Below the pieces are notes generated by a model. That model did not search any database. It saw only the letters and a list, made by a program, of their open reading frames with translations, and was not told the DNA's origin. Shown here piece by piece: positions 6,582 through 12,672 of a stretch of 13,080 nucleotides of DNA (positions within the stretch are counted from its first letter, which is position 1; each line of letters begins with the position of its first letter). This stretch comes from an uncultured Oscillospiraceae bacterium (GTDB taxonomy: Bacteria > Bacillota > Clostridia > Oscillospirales > Ruminococcaceae): contig CAJUMG010000022.1 of NCBI GenBank assembly GCA_910587335.1, positions 1 through 13,080 on the forward strand, given 5' to 3'. A program made the translations under genes and the position numbers.

Positions 6582-7320
6582 AACCTTCGTAATCCTCTTC
6601 GTTTTCCCAATTATGCCATACGCTTTGGATATCATCGTTATCGTCCATAACCTCAAGCATTTTTCCCATTTTAATAATCAAATCCGGATCGTCAATTTTT
6701 GTCATCGTGCTGGGAATATACTCTACTTCAGCCGAAGCCGGTGTATAGCCTTTTGCTTCCAACGCTTCGCGCACCTCGCGCAGGCTGGGCGGATCGGTAA
6801 AAATTTCAATGGAATCCTCGTCATATTTGAAATCCTCCGCACCCGCGTCCATACAGTCTTCCATAACTTTTTCTTCGTCTATCCCCGTATTTTCAATAAC
6901 AATCAGACCTTTTTGCTCGAACATAAAAGAAACGCAGCCATTCTGCCCTAAATTGCCGCCGAATTTATCGAAATAATGGCGCAGATCTCCCGCCGTCCTG
7001 TTCCGATTATCAGTCAGCGCTTCTACAATTACCGCAACACCACAAGGGCCATACCCTTCATAAAAAATGGTCTCGTAATCGTTTTTGTCCCCTTCTGAAC
7101 TTGCCTTTTTAATAATACGATCAATATTATCGTTAGGAACATTATTAGCCTTTGCCTTTGAAATCAGATCACGTAGTTTGCCGTTTACTGCTGGATCCGG
7201 ACCACCTTCTTTAACCGCTACGCTGATTTCACGGCCGATTTTTGTAAAGATCTTTGCCCGTTGGCTATCGGTCTTTTCTTTTTTCCGCTTGATTGTACTC
7301 CATTTCGAATGTCCGGACAT
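6580..7320 (-). CDS. yebC: YebC/PmpR (TACO1) family protein
   Basis: A 246-residue, full-length YebC-family protein. The N-terminus MSGHSKWSTIKRKKEKTDSQ with RAKIFTKIGREI is the family signature; NNVPNDNIDRIIKKAS and the glycine-rich YEGYGPCGVAVIVEALTDN follow at about 68-110, and the C-terminal part is acidic. Bacterial members have been described as transcriptional regulators, and others, like mitochondrial TACO1, as translation factors that relieve ribosome stalling at proline-rich stretches; the sequence does not say which applies here. It is cytoplasmic. The start is set by the MSGHSKW signature and AAAGGCGG about 10 nt upstream; nine extra upstream codons are not needed. It has its own promoter and terminator and is probably monocistronic. 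The accessory island begins just upstream of its promoter. Confidence 0.95.
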   Translation of the reverse strand: MSGHSKWSTIKRKKEKTDSQRAKIFTKIGREISVAVKEGGPDPAVNGKLRDLISKAKANNVPNDNIDRIIKKASSEGDKNDYETIFYEGYGPCGVAVIVEALTDNRNRTAGDLRHYFDKFGGNLGQNGCVSFMFEQKGLIVIENTGIDEEKVMEDCMDAGAEDFKYDEDSIEIFTDPPSLREVREALEAKGYTPASAEVEYIPSTMTKIDDPDLIIKMGKMLEVMDDNDDIQSVWHNWENEEDYEG

Positions 7321-7359
7321 GGATAAAACCGCCTTTCCAATTCTCACATTAACTTTAAT

Positions 7360-7388
7360 ATTTTAGCATGATCTCGGCAAAATTACAA
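7360..7388 (-). promoter_or_regulatory. Probable yebC promoter
   Basis: TTGTAA (-35, 7383-7388), a 17-nt spacer and TAAAAT (-10, 7360-7365) on the minus strand, about 40 nt upstream of the yebC ATG. The accessory sequence starts just beyond it, so the insertion appears to have left this core promoter intact. Confidence 0.6.
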
Positions 7389-8265
7389 GTATTTTATCCG
7401 TTCCTAAGACTGCTCCTAAGACTGCACCCTTTTTTCCGAAACGGTCAAGCACAGTATTCATAGCAGAGTTGATAAAACGGATAACCACACGCTGCGTATC
7501 GCCGCTGAACATGGAAAAGGACTGTTGCGCGTATGTATTGATTTCAATTAAGGCGGCGGCCTCCTGCCCTTCTCTTGGTTCGCCCATCAGACGCACATCT
7601 ATCATACGGTCAACACGGTATGTCATGATCTTTTGATACTTATCATCAAAGCCCATCAAGTAATAATTTCCGTTTTCCTTCCATCCAGTGTTTTGCTCAT
7701 AGCCTCATGGATAGTGCTGATATGATTTAAGACACTTCTATTGTTGGTCTTTACACGATCAGTCAAAAGCGCGTCATGCCGGATTGTTTTTGCCTGTTCC
7801 TCGCTGACAAACTCGGATATCACATTTACAAGGCGTTCCGCTTGTCCCTGTGCAATAAATTTTGCGTAATAGACGCATTCGGCCAAAAGGCGAATATCAT
7901 TCAGGTCATGATGCCGCTGCCGTACATAAAATCCTTTTCGGCTCTTGTCATATACAACGATTTTTTCTGTGCTGTATTCATCAGCAGCAATGGCTTTTTC
8001 CGCTTCATCTATGGTGCTATCGGGATTCTCCATCATCCATAAAACCTTGTTAATATCCTCTATATCTCTGTAAATGGAGCGGCGTTCTGCCGTGATTCCA
8101 CATTCCTCTAAAAAGGCGATAATGTCATAGGCGGTTGCAACGTGGTTTTCATCGGTGGCTTTCAAAAGGTATTGGAGAACGATATATGGTTTTAGCTTTT
8201 GATTTGGCTTTTTCCCGTGTTCTGCGGGCTTGCTTTTTGATGTGCTGATCTGCTTTTCGTGCCAT
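7363..8265 (-). pseudogene. WYL-domain transcriptional regulator, broken in three places
   Basis: A decayed HTH/WYL regulator. The original start is ATG 8265 (MARKADQHIKKQARRTREKA) with AGGGGG upstream. An extra A in an A-run (T-run 8190-8193 on the plus strand) shifts the frame just before PYIVLQYLLKATDENH. The next piece holds the winged HTH (AYDIIAFLEECGITAERRSI) and the linker, then stops at about 7656 after HEAMSKTLDG. The C-terminal piece resumes in another frame as WKENGNYYLMGFDDKYQK (the YYL is the WYL-motif equivalent) and continues to VLDRFGKKGA. By comparison with the usual layout, roughly 50 residues from the start of the WYL domain are missing between these pieces. After about 7425 a 12-bp duplication and unrelated codons replace the last part of the family's C-terminal extension. 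It lies 72 nt downstream of an XRE gene on the same strand. A functional product is very unlikely. Confidence 0.85.
7402..7425. repeat. 12-bp tandem duplication
   Basis: TCCTAAGACTGC occurs twice without a gap, at 7402-7413 and 7414-7425. It sits where the WYL pseudogene loses its family sequence and about 14 nt from the yebC -35 hexamer, so it may mark a recombination or repair scar at the left edge of the accessory island. Confidence 0.8.
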
Positions 8266-8337
8266 ATTTGCCGCCCCCTGTCCGTAGTATTTTGGATAGT
8301 GTAGCACATTTCCTTTTAAATATAAAGGTTGTACTTT

Positions 8338-8667
8338 TCAATCTAATGATTTTAGATATACCGATAGCAAATTCAAGGCGGTTTCCCTGTTTTTTGCTGA
8401 ACAAGAGTTCAGTTGTTCAAACAGTTCAGCTTGTCTTGCCACCAGCATAGGAGTATCTTCTGTCAAGATTTCATCAGGCGTGATGTGCAAAGCGTCACAA
8501 ATTTTTAAAACGGTTTCAATCCGCATATTTGTACTGCCACGTTCTATATCTGCGTATGTGCGTTCTGATAGTCCTGCGGCGACGGCAACATCTATCTGTG
8601 TCATTCCATACCGCTTGCGGACGGCAAGCAATTTGTTTCCTATCATACGAAAATCGAAAATAAGCAC
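8338..8667 (-). CDS. XRE-family helix-turn-helix regulator
   Basis: A 109-residue Cro/CI-type repressor. The HTH covers about residues 11-66: KLLAVRKRYGMTQIDVAVAA, then GLSERTYADIERGSTNMRIE and ICDALHITPDEILTED. The last 40 residues are helical (ARQAELFEQLNSCSAKNRET...) and probably serve dimerisation. The start is a GTG at 8667, preferred because GGAGG lies 7 nt upstream; an ATG seven codons inside has no comparable site. It precedes the broken WYL regulator by 72 nt on the same strand and is divergent from the lipoprotein gene, so it may control the shared 141-bp intergenic region. That is inference from layout. Confidence 0.85.
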   Translation of the reverse strand: MLIFDFRMIGNKLLAVRKRYGMTQIDVAVAAGLSERTYADIERGSTNMRIETVLKICDALHITPDEILTEDTPMLVARQAELFEQLNSCSAKNRETALNLLSVYLKSLD

Positions 8668-8717
8668 CTTTCTTCCTCCTTTTATAGTCTATACAGGAAT
8701 ATTACTGCCTATTCACG

Positions 8718-8746
8718 TTGACACGAAGGAGGAATAATGGTATAAT
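8718..8746 (+). promoter_or_regulatory. Full-consensus promoter of the lipoprotein gene
   Basis: TTGACA (8718-8723), a 17-nt spacer and TATAAT (8741-8746) match the vegetative sigma consensus at every hexamer position with the ideal spacing. Transcription would begin near 8753, about 55 nt before ATG 8809. Such a strong promoter suggests high expression unless a repressor acts, and the divergent XRE gene is the obvious candidate. Confidence 0.9.
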
Positions 8747-8808
8747 AACAAGAAGAATAGTTCCTATTTAAAGTGATTCCTATAATATATTTGAAAGGAT
8801 TGTAAATT

Positions 8809-9849
8809 ATGAAAAAATGGATTGTTCTGCTCTTGGCAGTGTCTATGTGTCTGACACTGGTAGCTTGTGGTAGCGGAAATAAAGTACCTACAAATGCCGA
8901 AACACCATCCGATAAAGCGATAACGCCTGAAAAATCTGAGCCAGAGGAGATGAAGTTGGCGCTGGGTGAAACGGCCAAAACAGATATCGTCGAATTTACT
9001 CTTGACGCAGCTAAACTGACAGAGGCTCTTACCAATTCCGCATCCACAAATAATGCAGATTCTTATGGATTTCCCAAAGAATACAACGCAAATGAAGACG
9101 CTTCCAATCCATTTGTAGCTTCCGTTGGGCACGTTTTAGTATTTGCTTCTTTCACAATACATAACACGAATAGAACCAGTTTAGACTTAGGTGGAAGTTT
9201 CAACGGAAGTTTTACGAAAGTGGAGTATCAAGGTAACAGTTTTTCCAATCAAATGAGGTTTACAGCTGAATTTAGTGGGGACTCCACCCATTGGAACACT
9301 TATTCTTCCAGCAACATTCTTCTGTCTCCTGACGAGACCTCATCTTATCGCGGATATATTGATATTGCCGCAAATCCTGACAGTTTAGATGATTCTTTTG
9401 TTTTGTCATTTATCCTTCCTACCTCTTCTGGAGAGCAAAAAACATTTTCTTATGAAATAAATGCGGCTGATGTGTCTGCTGCTATGGCAAAGGAACAGGC
9501 GAAGCAGGATGAAATTGCCGCTGCTGCTGAGGCTGCTATCCAAGAACGAAAGACCGAGACTGACGCAGAAACCGTTACCACAGTGAAGAGCCTGCTTCAA
9601 GGCGAATGGGAGTATACGGATTATTCTTCTGGAAACGCTGTCAAGCAAAATATTGTATTTGATGGAAGTAAGGTTGTGGTCACTTCAACTGCTTTGGGCC
9701 TGACATTAGAAAAAGTCGGAACATATACAGTGTGTATTAAAGATATATTTATAGACTTTGAGGACGAGGACTATATTGATTGCTTCATTCCCTATGAACT
9801 GGAAAATGGCGAACTTACGATTTATCACATTGAAAATATTGTAAAATAA
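8809..9849 (+). CDS. Putative surface lipoprotein
   Basis: A 346-residue secreted lipoprotein. The signal peptide MKKWIVLLLAVSMC is followed by the lipobox LTLVAC with Cys20 as the lipidated residue, then a Ser/Thr/Pro/Glu-rich linker (about 21-50). Residues about 50-218 form a beta-rich domain (GHVLVFASFTIHNTNRTSLD, later SPDETSSYRGYIDI) of the kind seen in DUF4352/telokin-like extracellular domains, although I cannot confirm the family. A charged, Ala-rich helical stretch (220-262) links it to a small C-terminal beta domain beginning LLQGEWEYTD, like domains that describe a total 'cost' of residue conversion. AAAGGA lies 9 nt before the ATG. It is monocistronic with a consensus promoter and a strong terminator. 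Its frame is intact although its island neighbours are decayed. Function unknown. Confidence 0.85.
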   Translation: MKKWIVLLLAVSMCLTLVACGSGNKVPTNAETPSDKAITPEKSEPEEMKLALGETAKTDIVEFTLDAAKLTEALTNSASTNNADSYGFPKEYNANEDASNPFVASVGHVLVFASFTIHNTNRTSLDLGGSFNGSFTKVEYQGNSFSNQMRFTAEFSGDSTHWNTYSSSNILLSPDETSSYRGYIDIAANPDSLDDSFVLSFILPTSSGEQKTFSYEINAADVSAAMAKEQAKQDEIAAAAEAAIQERKTETDAETVTTVKSLLQGEWEYTDYSSGNAVKQNIVFDGSKVVVTSTALGLTLEKVGTYTVCIKDIFIDFEDEDYIDCFIPYELENGELTIYHIENIVK

Positions 9850-9859
9850 TTGACTGGGC

Positions 9860-9895
9860 AAAAATGTGGGCGGGGTTAATCCCGCCTACATTTTT
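9860..9895. terminator. Terminator shared by convergent lipoprotein and recombinase genes
   Basis: A 15-bp stem, AAAAATGTGGGCGGG (9860-9874) with CCCGCCTACATTTTT (9881-9895), has the loop GTTAAT. The single irregular pair is G-U on the plus strand and A-C on the minus strand, so it fits the lipoprotein direction best. Flanking A- and T-runs allow use from both sides. It overlaps the recombinase stop codon. Confidence 0.85.
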
Positions 9896-10379
9896 ATATG
9901 AGGTAAGCATGTCCCTGTATTGCTGCCTCTATCCTTTGTGGCTCAATGCCGATATAGCGTTGCGTGGTAGCGGTGCTACTGTGTTGTAAAAGCCGCTGGA
10001 CAAGAGCAATGTCATAGCCATTGGCCTTGTAAATCTCGGTTGCATACCATTTTCTAAAACTGTGGGTACTGATACCCTCATAGCCTAAATAATCGCACAC
10101 TATATGAAGCTGTTTTTGTATGGCCCGCTCGGTAATGGGAAACATAAGCGCAGCCCGATCAATCCCATTCCGCAGACAGTAATTCTCAATATACTGTTGA
10201 ATAACAAGAGGAACAGTGAATACCCTCCGCTTGCCTGTCTTTTGTTCCACGATTTCAAGGCGGTATCTGTCCCCGTCTTGTACAATATCGCAAAGCCGCA
10301 GCTTTAGAATGTCGCACATTCGCAAACATAGGCCCATTGACAGGCAAAATTTTGTATACATAGCTTTATTCCAACGCAT
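9894..10379 (-). CDS. Tyrosine recombinase catalytic domain, N-terminally truncated
   Basis: 161 residues forming the catalytic domain of a phage-integrase-type tyrosine recombinase. Active-site residues are all present: Arg20 (GLCLRMCDIL), Lys47 (EQKTGK), His106 and Arg109 (THSFRKW), His133 (LLQHSS) and nucleophile Tyr142 (TTQRYIG). These enzymes cut and rejoin att sites of mobile elements. The core-binding N-terminal domain of a normal 300-400 residue integrase is absent, although compact relatives exist. Upstream of the ATG at 10379 the same frame still reads coding-like residues (GRERSEFA) and then hits TGA at 10410-10412 in AT-rich, unrelated sequence. A breakpoint has therefore probably removed the true start. 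CGGAG lies 6 nt before ATG 10379, so a short product could still be made. Whether it is active is doubtful. Confidence 0.8.
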   Translation of the reverse strand: MRWNKAMYTKFCLSMGLCLRMCDILKLRLCDIVQDGDRYRLEIVEQKTGKRRVFTVPLVIQQYIENYCLRNGIDRAALMFPITERAIQKQLHIVCDYLGYEGISTHSFRKWYATEIYKANGYDIALVQRLLQHSSTATTQRYIGIEPQRIEAAIQGHAYLI

Positions 10380-10488
10380 GGCAAACTCCGACCGTTCGCG
10401 GCCGGAAGTTCAATTTACAATGTAAAAGAATCAAGTCAAACATTTAACAGTGGAATATATTTATATTTATGTTAATAGTCCGACTTTT

Positions 10489-10644
10489 TTATGCAGCGGG
10501 TTTATCGGTAGGCTCATCAGTGGGTAATTTCATAACTTTTGTTTCCTCAGTTGTGGATACACGTCCGAATTTTGCAATCTCAGGATATTTCTGTAAAAAC
10601 CATTTTTTGATGGTGGGATAGCGGAACGCTTTGGAGTAACAAGC
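10489..10644 (-). pseudogene. C-terminal fragment of an unidentified protein
   Basis: Fifty-one codons ending in TAA read FRYPTIKKWFLQKYPEIAKF and then VSTTEETKVMKLPT, with a DEPTDKPAA tail. The composition and clean end look like the C-terminus of a real protein, but a TGA closes the frame upstream and no start or ribosome site precedes it. The frame upstream may be its shifted continuation. I do not recognise the family; element-borne proteins are the likely source given the recombinase next door. Confidence 0.4.
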
Positions 10645-10806
10645 TCAATTAGCCGCATTTCCGCAAACGCAAAAGATGAATCAAAGATGTCCCTCTTTTG
10701 TTCGTATTTTGCTTTGGAATCGTTCAGAAGTTGTAAAAAGTATTTGAATAGTTGATTGAAAGGTATTGTTCTCGGGCATATTGTGCGGTATGATAGGGAC
10801 TGTCAA

Positions 10807-10880
10807 TGGACAAGTTTTGTTTGGACAACTTTGATGGTCTGGCGTCTTTTGCTTGAGGGCGTTGGACAAGAAATGGACAA
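10807..10880 (+). repeat. Four TGGACAA copies
   Basis: TGGACAA occurs at 10807, 10822, 10863 and 10874, all in one orientation. Start-to-start distances of 15, 41 and 11 bp are irregular, so this is not a CRISPR array or a regular iteron set. It could be a leftover operator cluster or chance. Confidence 0.4.
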
Positions 10881-10890
10881 CTTGAATAAC

Positions 10891-10924
10891 AAAAAAGAGG
10901 GGGAGCATCTCGCTCCGCCCTCTT
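10891..10924 (-). terminator. Terminator after the rubrerythrin operon
   Basis: On the minus strand AAGAGGG and GGAGC pair with GCTCC and CCCTCTT, with one bulged C and a short GAGAT loop, and the 3' arm runs into six T (10891-10896). It begins 9 nt beyond the stop of the 67-residue gene. Confidence 0.8.
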
Positions 10925-10932
10925 AAAAACGC

Positions 10933-11136
10933 TTATTTTTTTAAAAAACTGCCGATTTTATCCAAATGGATCTTTGCCTTGATCCCATCAACTATTTGAT
11001 TGATCTGGTCGTCCGGAAGATCAACGCCCAGCAGCTTTTCAACGGCAGCTACAGGATTCTTCATGAAACTTTCCTGCAAAGCCTTGTCATTCTTGATTTT
11101 ATCGACCAGCTCTTCTATGCTCTTTTTCACATCCAT
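10933..11136 (-). CDS. Small helical protein coupled to rubrerythrin
   Basis: A 67-residue protein, MDVKKSIEELVDKIKNDKAL, then FMKNPVAAVEKLLGVDLPDD and a lysine-rich end (SFLKK). It is predicted helical, without signal peptide or membrane segment. The pattern 'Asp-x-x-Leu-x-x-x-Phe-x-x-x-Pro-x-x-Ala-x-x-x-Leu-x-Gly-Val-x-Leu-Pro' recalls the leader region of Nif11/NHLP-type peptide precursors, but there is no Cys/Ser/Thr-rich core and no modification enzyme nearby. It may simply be a small stand-alone protein of this fold. Its ATG follows the rubrerythrin stop after only 3 nt and has no good Shine-Dalgarno site, so translation is probably coupled. A shared operon and terminator suggest a role connected with oxidative stress, but none is known to me. 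Confidence 0.8.
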   Translation of the reverse strand: MDVKKSIEELVDKIKNDKALQESFMKNPVAAVEKLLGVDLPDDQINQIVDGIKAKIHLDKIGSFLKK

Positions 11137-11139
11137 GGC

Positions 11140-11688
11140 TTATTTACCAAAGTAGCGGTTCAGCAAGCCCTGGAAGCCGCAGCCGTGACGCGCCTCGTCC
11201 TTGGCCATTTCGTGAACGGTATCATGAATTGCATCCAAGCCCAGTTCTTTCGCACGAGCAGCCAGTTTCTTTTTGCCCTCACAAGCACCATGCTCCGCAG
11301 CCGCACGCAATTCAACATTCTTCTTTGTGTCAGGATAAACAACCTCGCCCAACAGCTCGGCAAACTTCGCGGCATGCTCTGCCTCTTCAAAAGCATATCT
11401 CTTATAAGCTTCGGCAATTTCAGGATAACCTTCCCGATCTGCCTGACGGCTCATAGCCAAATACATACCCACTTCGGTACACTCACCAGTAAAGTTCTGG
11501 CGCAGACCTTCAACAATTTCCGGATCAACGCCCGCTGCTACACCAATTCTATGCTCATCGGCCCAAACGAGTCCCTGTGTGCCCTGCTCCTGAAACTTAG
11601 AAGCTGGCGCTTTACACTGAGGGCAAAACTCTGGCGGCTCTTTACCGGTAAAAACATATCCACAAATTGCACAAATAAAAGTTTTCAT
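11140..11688 (-). CDS. rbr: Reverse rubrerythrin (rubredoxin-first, diiron peroxidase)
   Basis: A 182-residue protein with an N-terminal rubredoxin domain (Cys6, Cys9, Cys22, Cys25, in CAICGY and CPQCKAP) followed by a ferritin-like four-helix domain with diiron ligands. The ligand candidates are Glu69 (GECTE), Glu102 and His105 (EEAEHAAKF), and Glu165 and His168 (KDEARHG). The rubredoxin-first order is the reverse of classical rubrerythrin and matches the clostridial enzymes shown to reduce hydrogen peroxide with electrons from NADH via partner oxidoreductases. It is cytoplasmic. The ATG at 11688 has GGAGG 8 nt upstream. It is first in a two-gene operon with the 67-residue protein. The promoter carries a 33-bp palindrome just downstream of the -10, so repression by an oxidative-stress regulator is likely. 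Confidence 0.93.
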   Translation of the reverse strand: MKTFICAICGYVFTGKEPPEFCPQCKAPASKFQEQGTQGLVWADEHRIGVAAGVDPEIVEGLRQNFTGECTEVGMYLAMSRQADREGYPEIAEAYKRYAFEEAEHAAKFAELLGEVVYPDTKKNVELRAAAEHGACEGKKKLAARAKELGLDAIHDTVHEMAKDEARHGCGFQGLLNRYFGK

Positions 11689-11720
11689 GTTAAAATCCTC
11701 CTATTATATCTAGGTTGTAG

Positions 11721-11753
11721 TAATCTTATTCGTATAGATTACGAATAAGATTA
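11721..11753. promoter_or_regulatory. 33-bp perfect palindromic operator of the rubrerythrin promoter
   Basis: Arms TAATCTTATTCGTA (11721-11734) and TACGAATAAGATTA (11740-11753) are perfectly complementary with a 5-nt centre TAGAT. The right arm overlaps the -10 hexamer and the rest covers the transcription start. This is the position of a repressor site. AT-rich symmetry recalls Fur/PerR boxes, but the half-sites are not the usual PerR ones. Confidence 0.75.
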
Positions 11754-11778
11754 TATAGCAAAATGAATCAAATTACAA
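11750..11778 (-). promoter_or_regulatory. Rubrerythrin promoter
   Basis: TTGTAA (-35, 11773-11778), a 17-nt spacer and a perfect TATAAT (-10, 11750-11755) on the minus strand. The start point would be near 11743, inside the palindrome, about 55 nt before ATG 11688. Confidence 0.75.
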
Positions 11779-11789
11779 CTGCTTTGAAC

Positions 11790-11811
11790 AAAAAAAGAAA
11801 AAGCTTTTTTC
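11790..11811 (-). terminator. Weak A/T hairpin after rnfB
   Basis: On the minus strand a short AT stem (GAAAAA with TTTTTC) around AGC is followed by seven T. It is about 30 nt past the rnfB stop and just before the rubrerythrin -35. The low GC content makes it a weak or partial terminator at best. Confidence 0.3.
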
Positions 11812-11841
11812 AAGTGATTTTGGCTAGATGTACATTCCATT

Positions 11842-12636
11842 CTAAATCTGATAAACCTTTATTGCCCCAGTTGGACACTCTTTTGCACAAACGCCGCAGT
11901 TGGTACAACTCTTCGGATCAATATGGGCAAGATTGTCTGTAACGGAAATCGCCCCACTCGGACAGGCTTTCTCACATTTTTTGCATCCAATACAACCATC
12001 CTTACAAACCTTCCGAGTCTGAGCGCCCTTATCATGGCTGGAACAGCTGACAAAAACCTTGCTGGTAGCCGGGATAATATCAATCAGATGGTTGGGACAT
12101 TCCTTCGCACACATGCCACAACCTACGCATTTGCTCTTATCCACCACCGCAATTCCATCGATAATATGGATCGCATCATATTTACAGGCCAATACACAAT
12201 CGCCAAATCCCAAACAGGCATGGGAACAGCTTCCCCTTCCCTGATAGAAAGAATTACACGCTGCGCAGGTTTTAACGCCCTGATAATCCATAATATAATC
12301 GGTAGCATTACAGTTGCCGCCGCATTTTACAATCGCAAACTGCTCTTCCACATCGGCAGCCTCTACACCCAGTACCTTGCTGACCGCTGCACTGACACTA
12401 TCGCCGCCGGGGATACACAAATTGGTTTTTGCCCCGCTGCACAGTGCCTTCGCATAATCATCACACCCTGCATAACCACAAGCGCCGCAGTTGACACCGG
12501 GCAGCTCTGCCCGGACCTTTTCATAGGTTTCATCGGTTTTTACCGCCATGAATTTCGCAGCAACCACCAGAATAGCCGACAGCAGCAGGCCGCAGCCAGT
12601 AACAAGCAGGATAGGAAAAATATAAGCTTCGAACAT
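11842..12636 (-). CDS. rnfB: Rnf complex subunit B, polyferredoxin
   Basis: A 264-residue subunit of the ion-pumping ferredoxin:NAD+ oxidoreductase, an inner-membrane complex; RnfB is the likely entry point for electrons from reduced ferredoxin. The N-terminal helix (about 5-28, FPILLVTGCGLLLSAILVVA) anchors it. An RnfB-type cluster domain follows with Cys50, Cys53, Cys58 (GVNCGACGYAGC) and Cys74. Further cysteine sets are C137/C141/C147/C151, C170/C173/C176/C180, C215/C218/C221/C225 and C244/C247/C250/C254; the last three are classical CxxCxxCxxxCP ferredoxin motifs. The start at 12636 is preferred because AAAGGAG is 9 nt upstream; a longer TTG start would include this site. It follows rnfA by 36 nt, the usual end of the rnfCDGEAB order. 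Confidence 0.95.
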   Translation of the reverse strand: MFEAYIFPILLVTGCGLLLSAILVVAAKFMAVKTDETYEKVRAELPGVNCGACGYAGCDDYAKALCSGAKTNLCIPGGDSVSAAVSKVLGVEAADVEEQFAIVKCGGNCNATDYIMDYQGVKTCAACNSFYQGRGSCSHACLGFGDCVLACKYDAIHIIDGIAVVDKSKCVGCGMCAKECPNHLIDIIPATSKVFVSCSSHDKGAQTRKVCKDGCIGCKKCEKACPSGAISVTDNLAHIDPKSCTNCGVCAKECPTGAIKVYQI

Positions 12637-12672
12637 TTTTCTAGGCTCCTTTACTATCAAATTGACAGTGGA

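Larger units (their letters stand above)
10380..10890. other. Decayed accessory sequence without an intact gene
   Basis: About 510 bp with no gene I can support as functional. Two minus-strand reading stretches look like protein remnants. One is open from 10644 to its stop at 10489-10491 (ending TTEETKVMKLPTDEPTDKPAA shape). The other, in a different frame, spans about 10625-10785 and reads FNQLFKYFLQLLNDSKAKYE then EQKRDIFDSSFAFAEMRLIE. The stretch 10412-10488 is AT-rich and featureless. Four copies of TGGACAA lie at 10807-10880. There is no tRNA, terminator or recognisable att site. Confidence 0.6.

Noticed and set aside
6484..6951. Plus-strand frame of 155 codons over the end of yebC
   Set aside because: Antisense to the conserved yebC gene and runs through its terminator.
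8709..9132. Two minus-strand frames opposite the lipoprotein N-terminus
   Set aside because: Both cross the consensus promoter and signal-peptide codons of the lipoprotein gene; no ribosome sites or protein-like content.
10807..10880. CRISPR or iteron array
   Set aside because: The repeat is only 7 bp and spacings are 15, 41 and 11 bp; no cas or replication gene is nearby.
10681..10908. Minus-strand frame of 75 codons
   Set aside because: It begins within the operon terminator, has no ribosome site, and a different frame in the same stretch looks more protein-like.
10966..11748. Open frame of 260 codons on the plus strand opposite rubrerythrin
   Set aside because: It covers rubrerythrin, the 67-residue gene and the palindromic promoter in antisense; no start signal or family resemblance.
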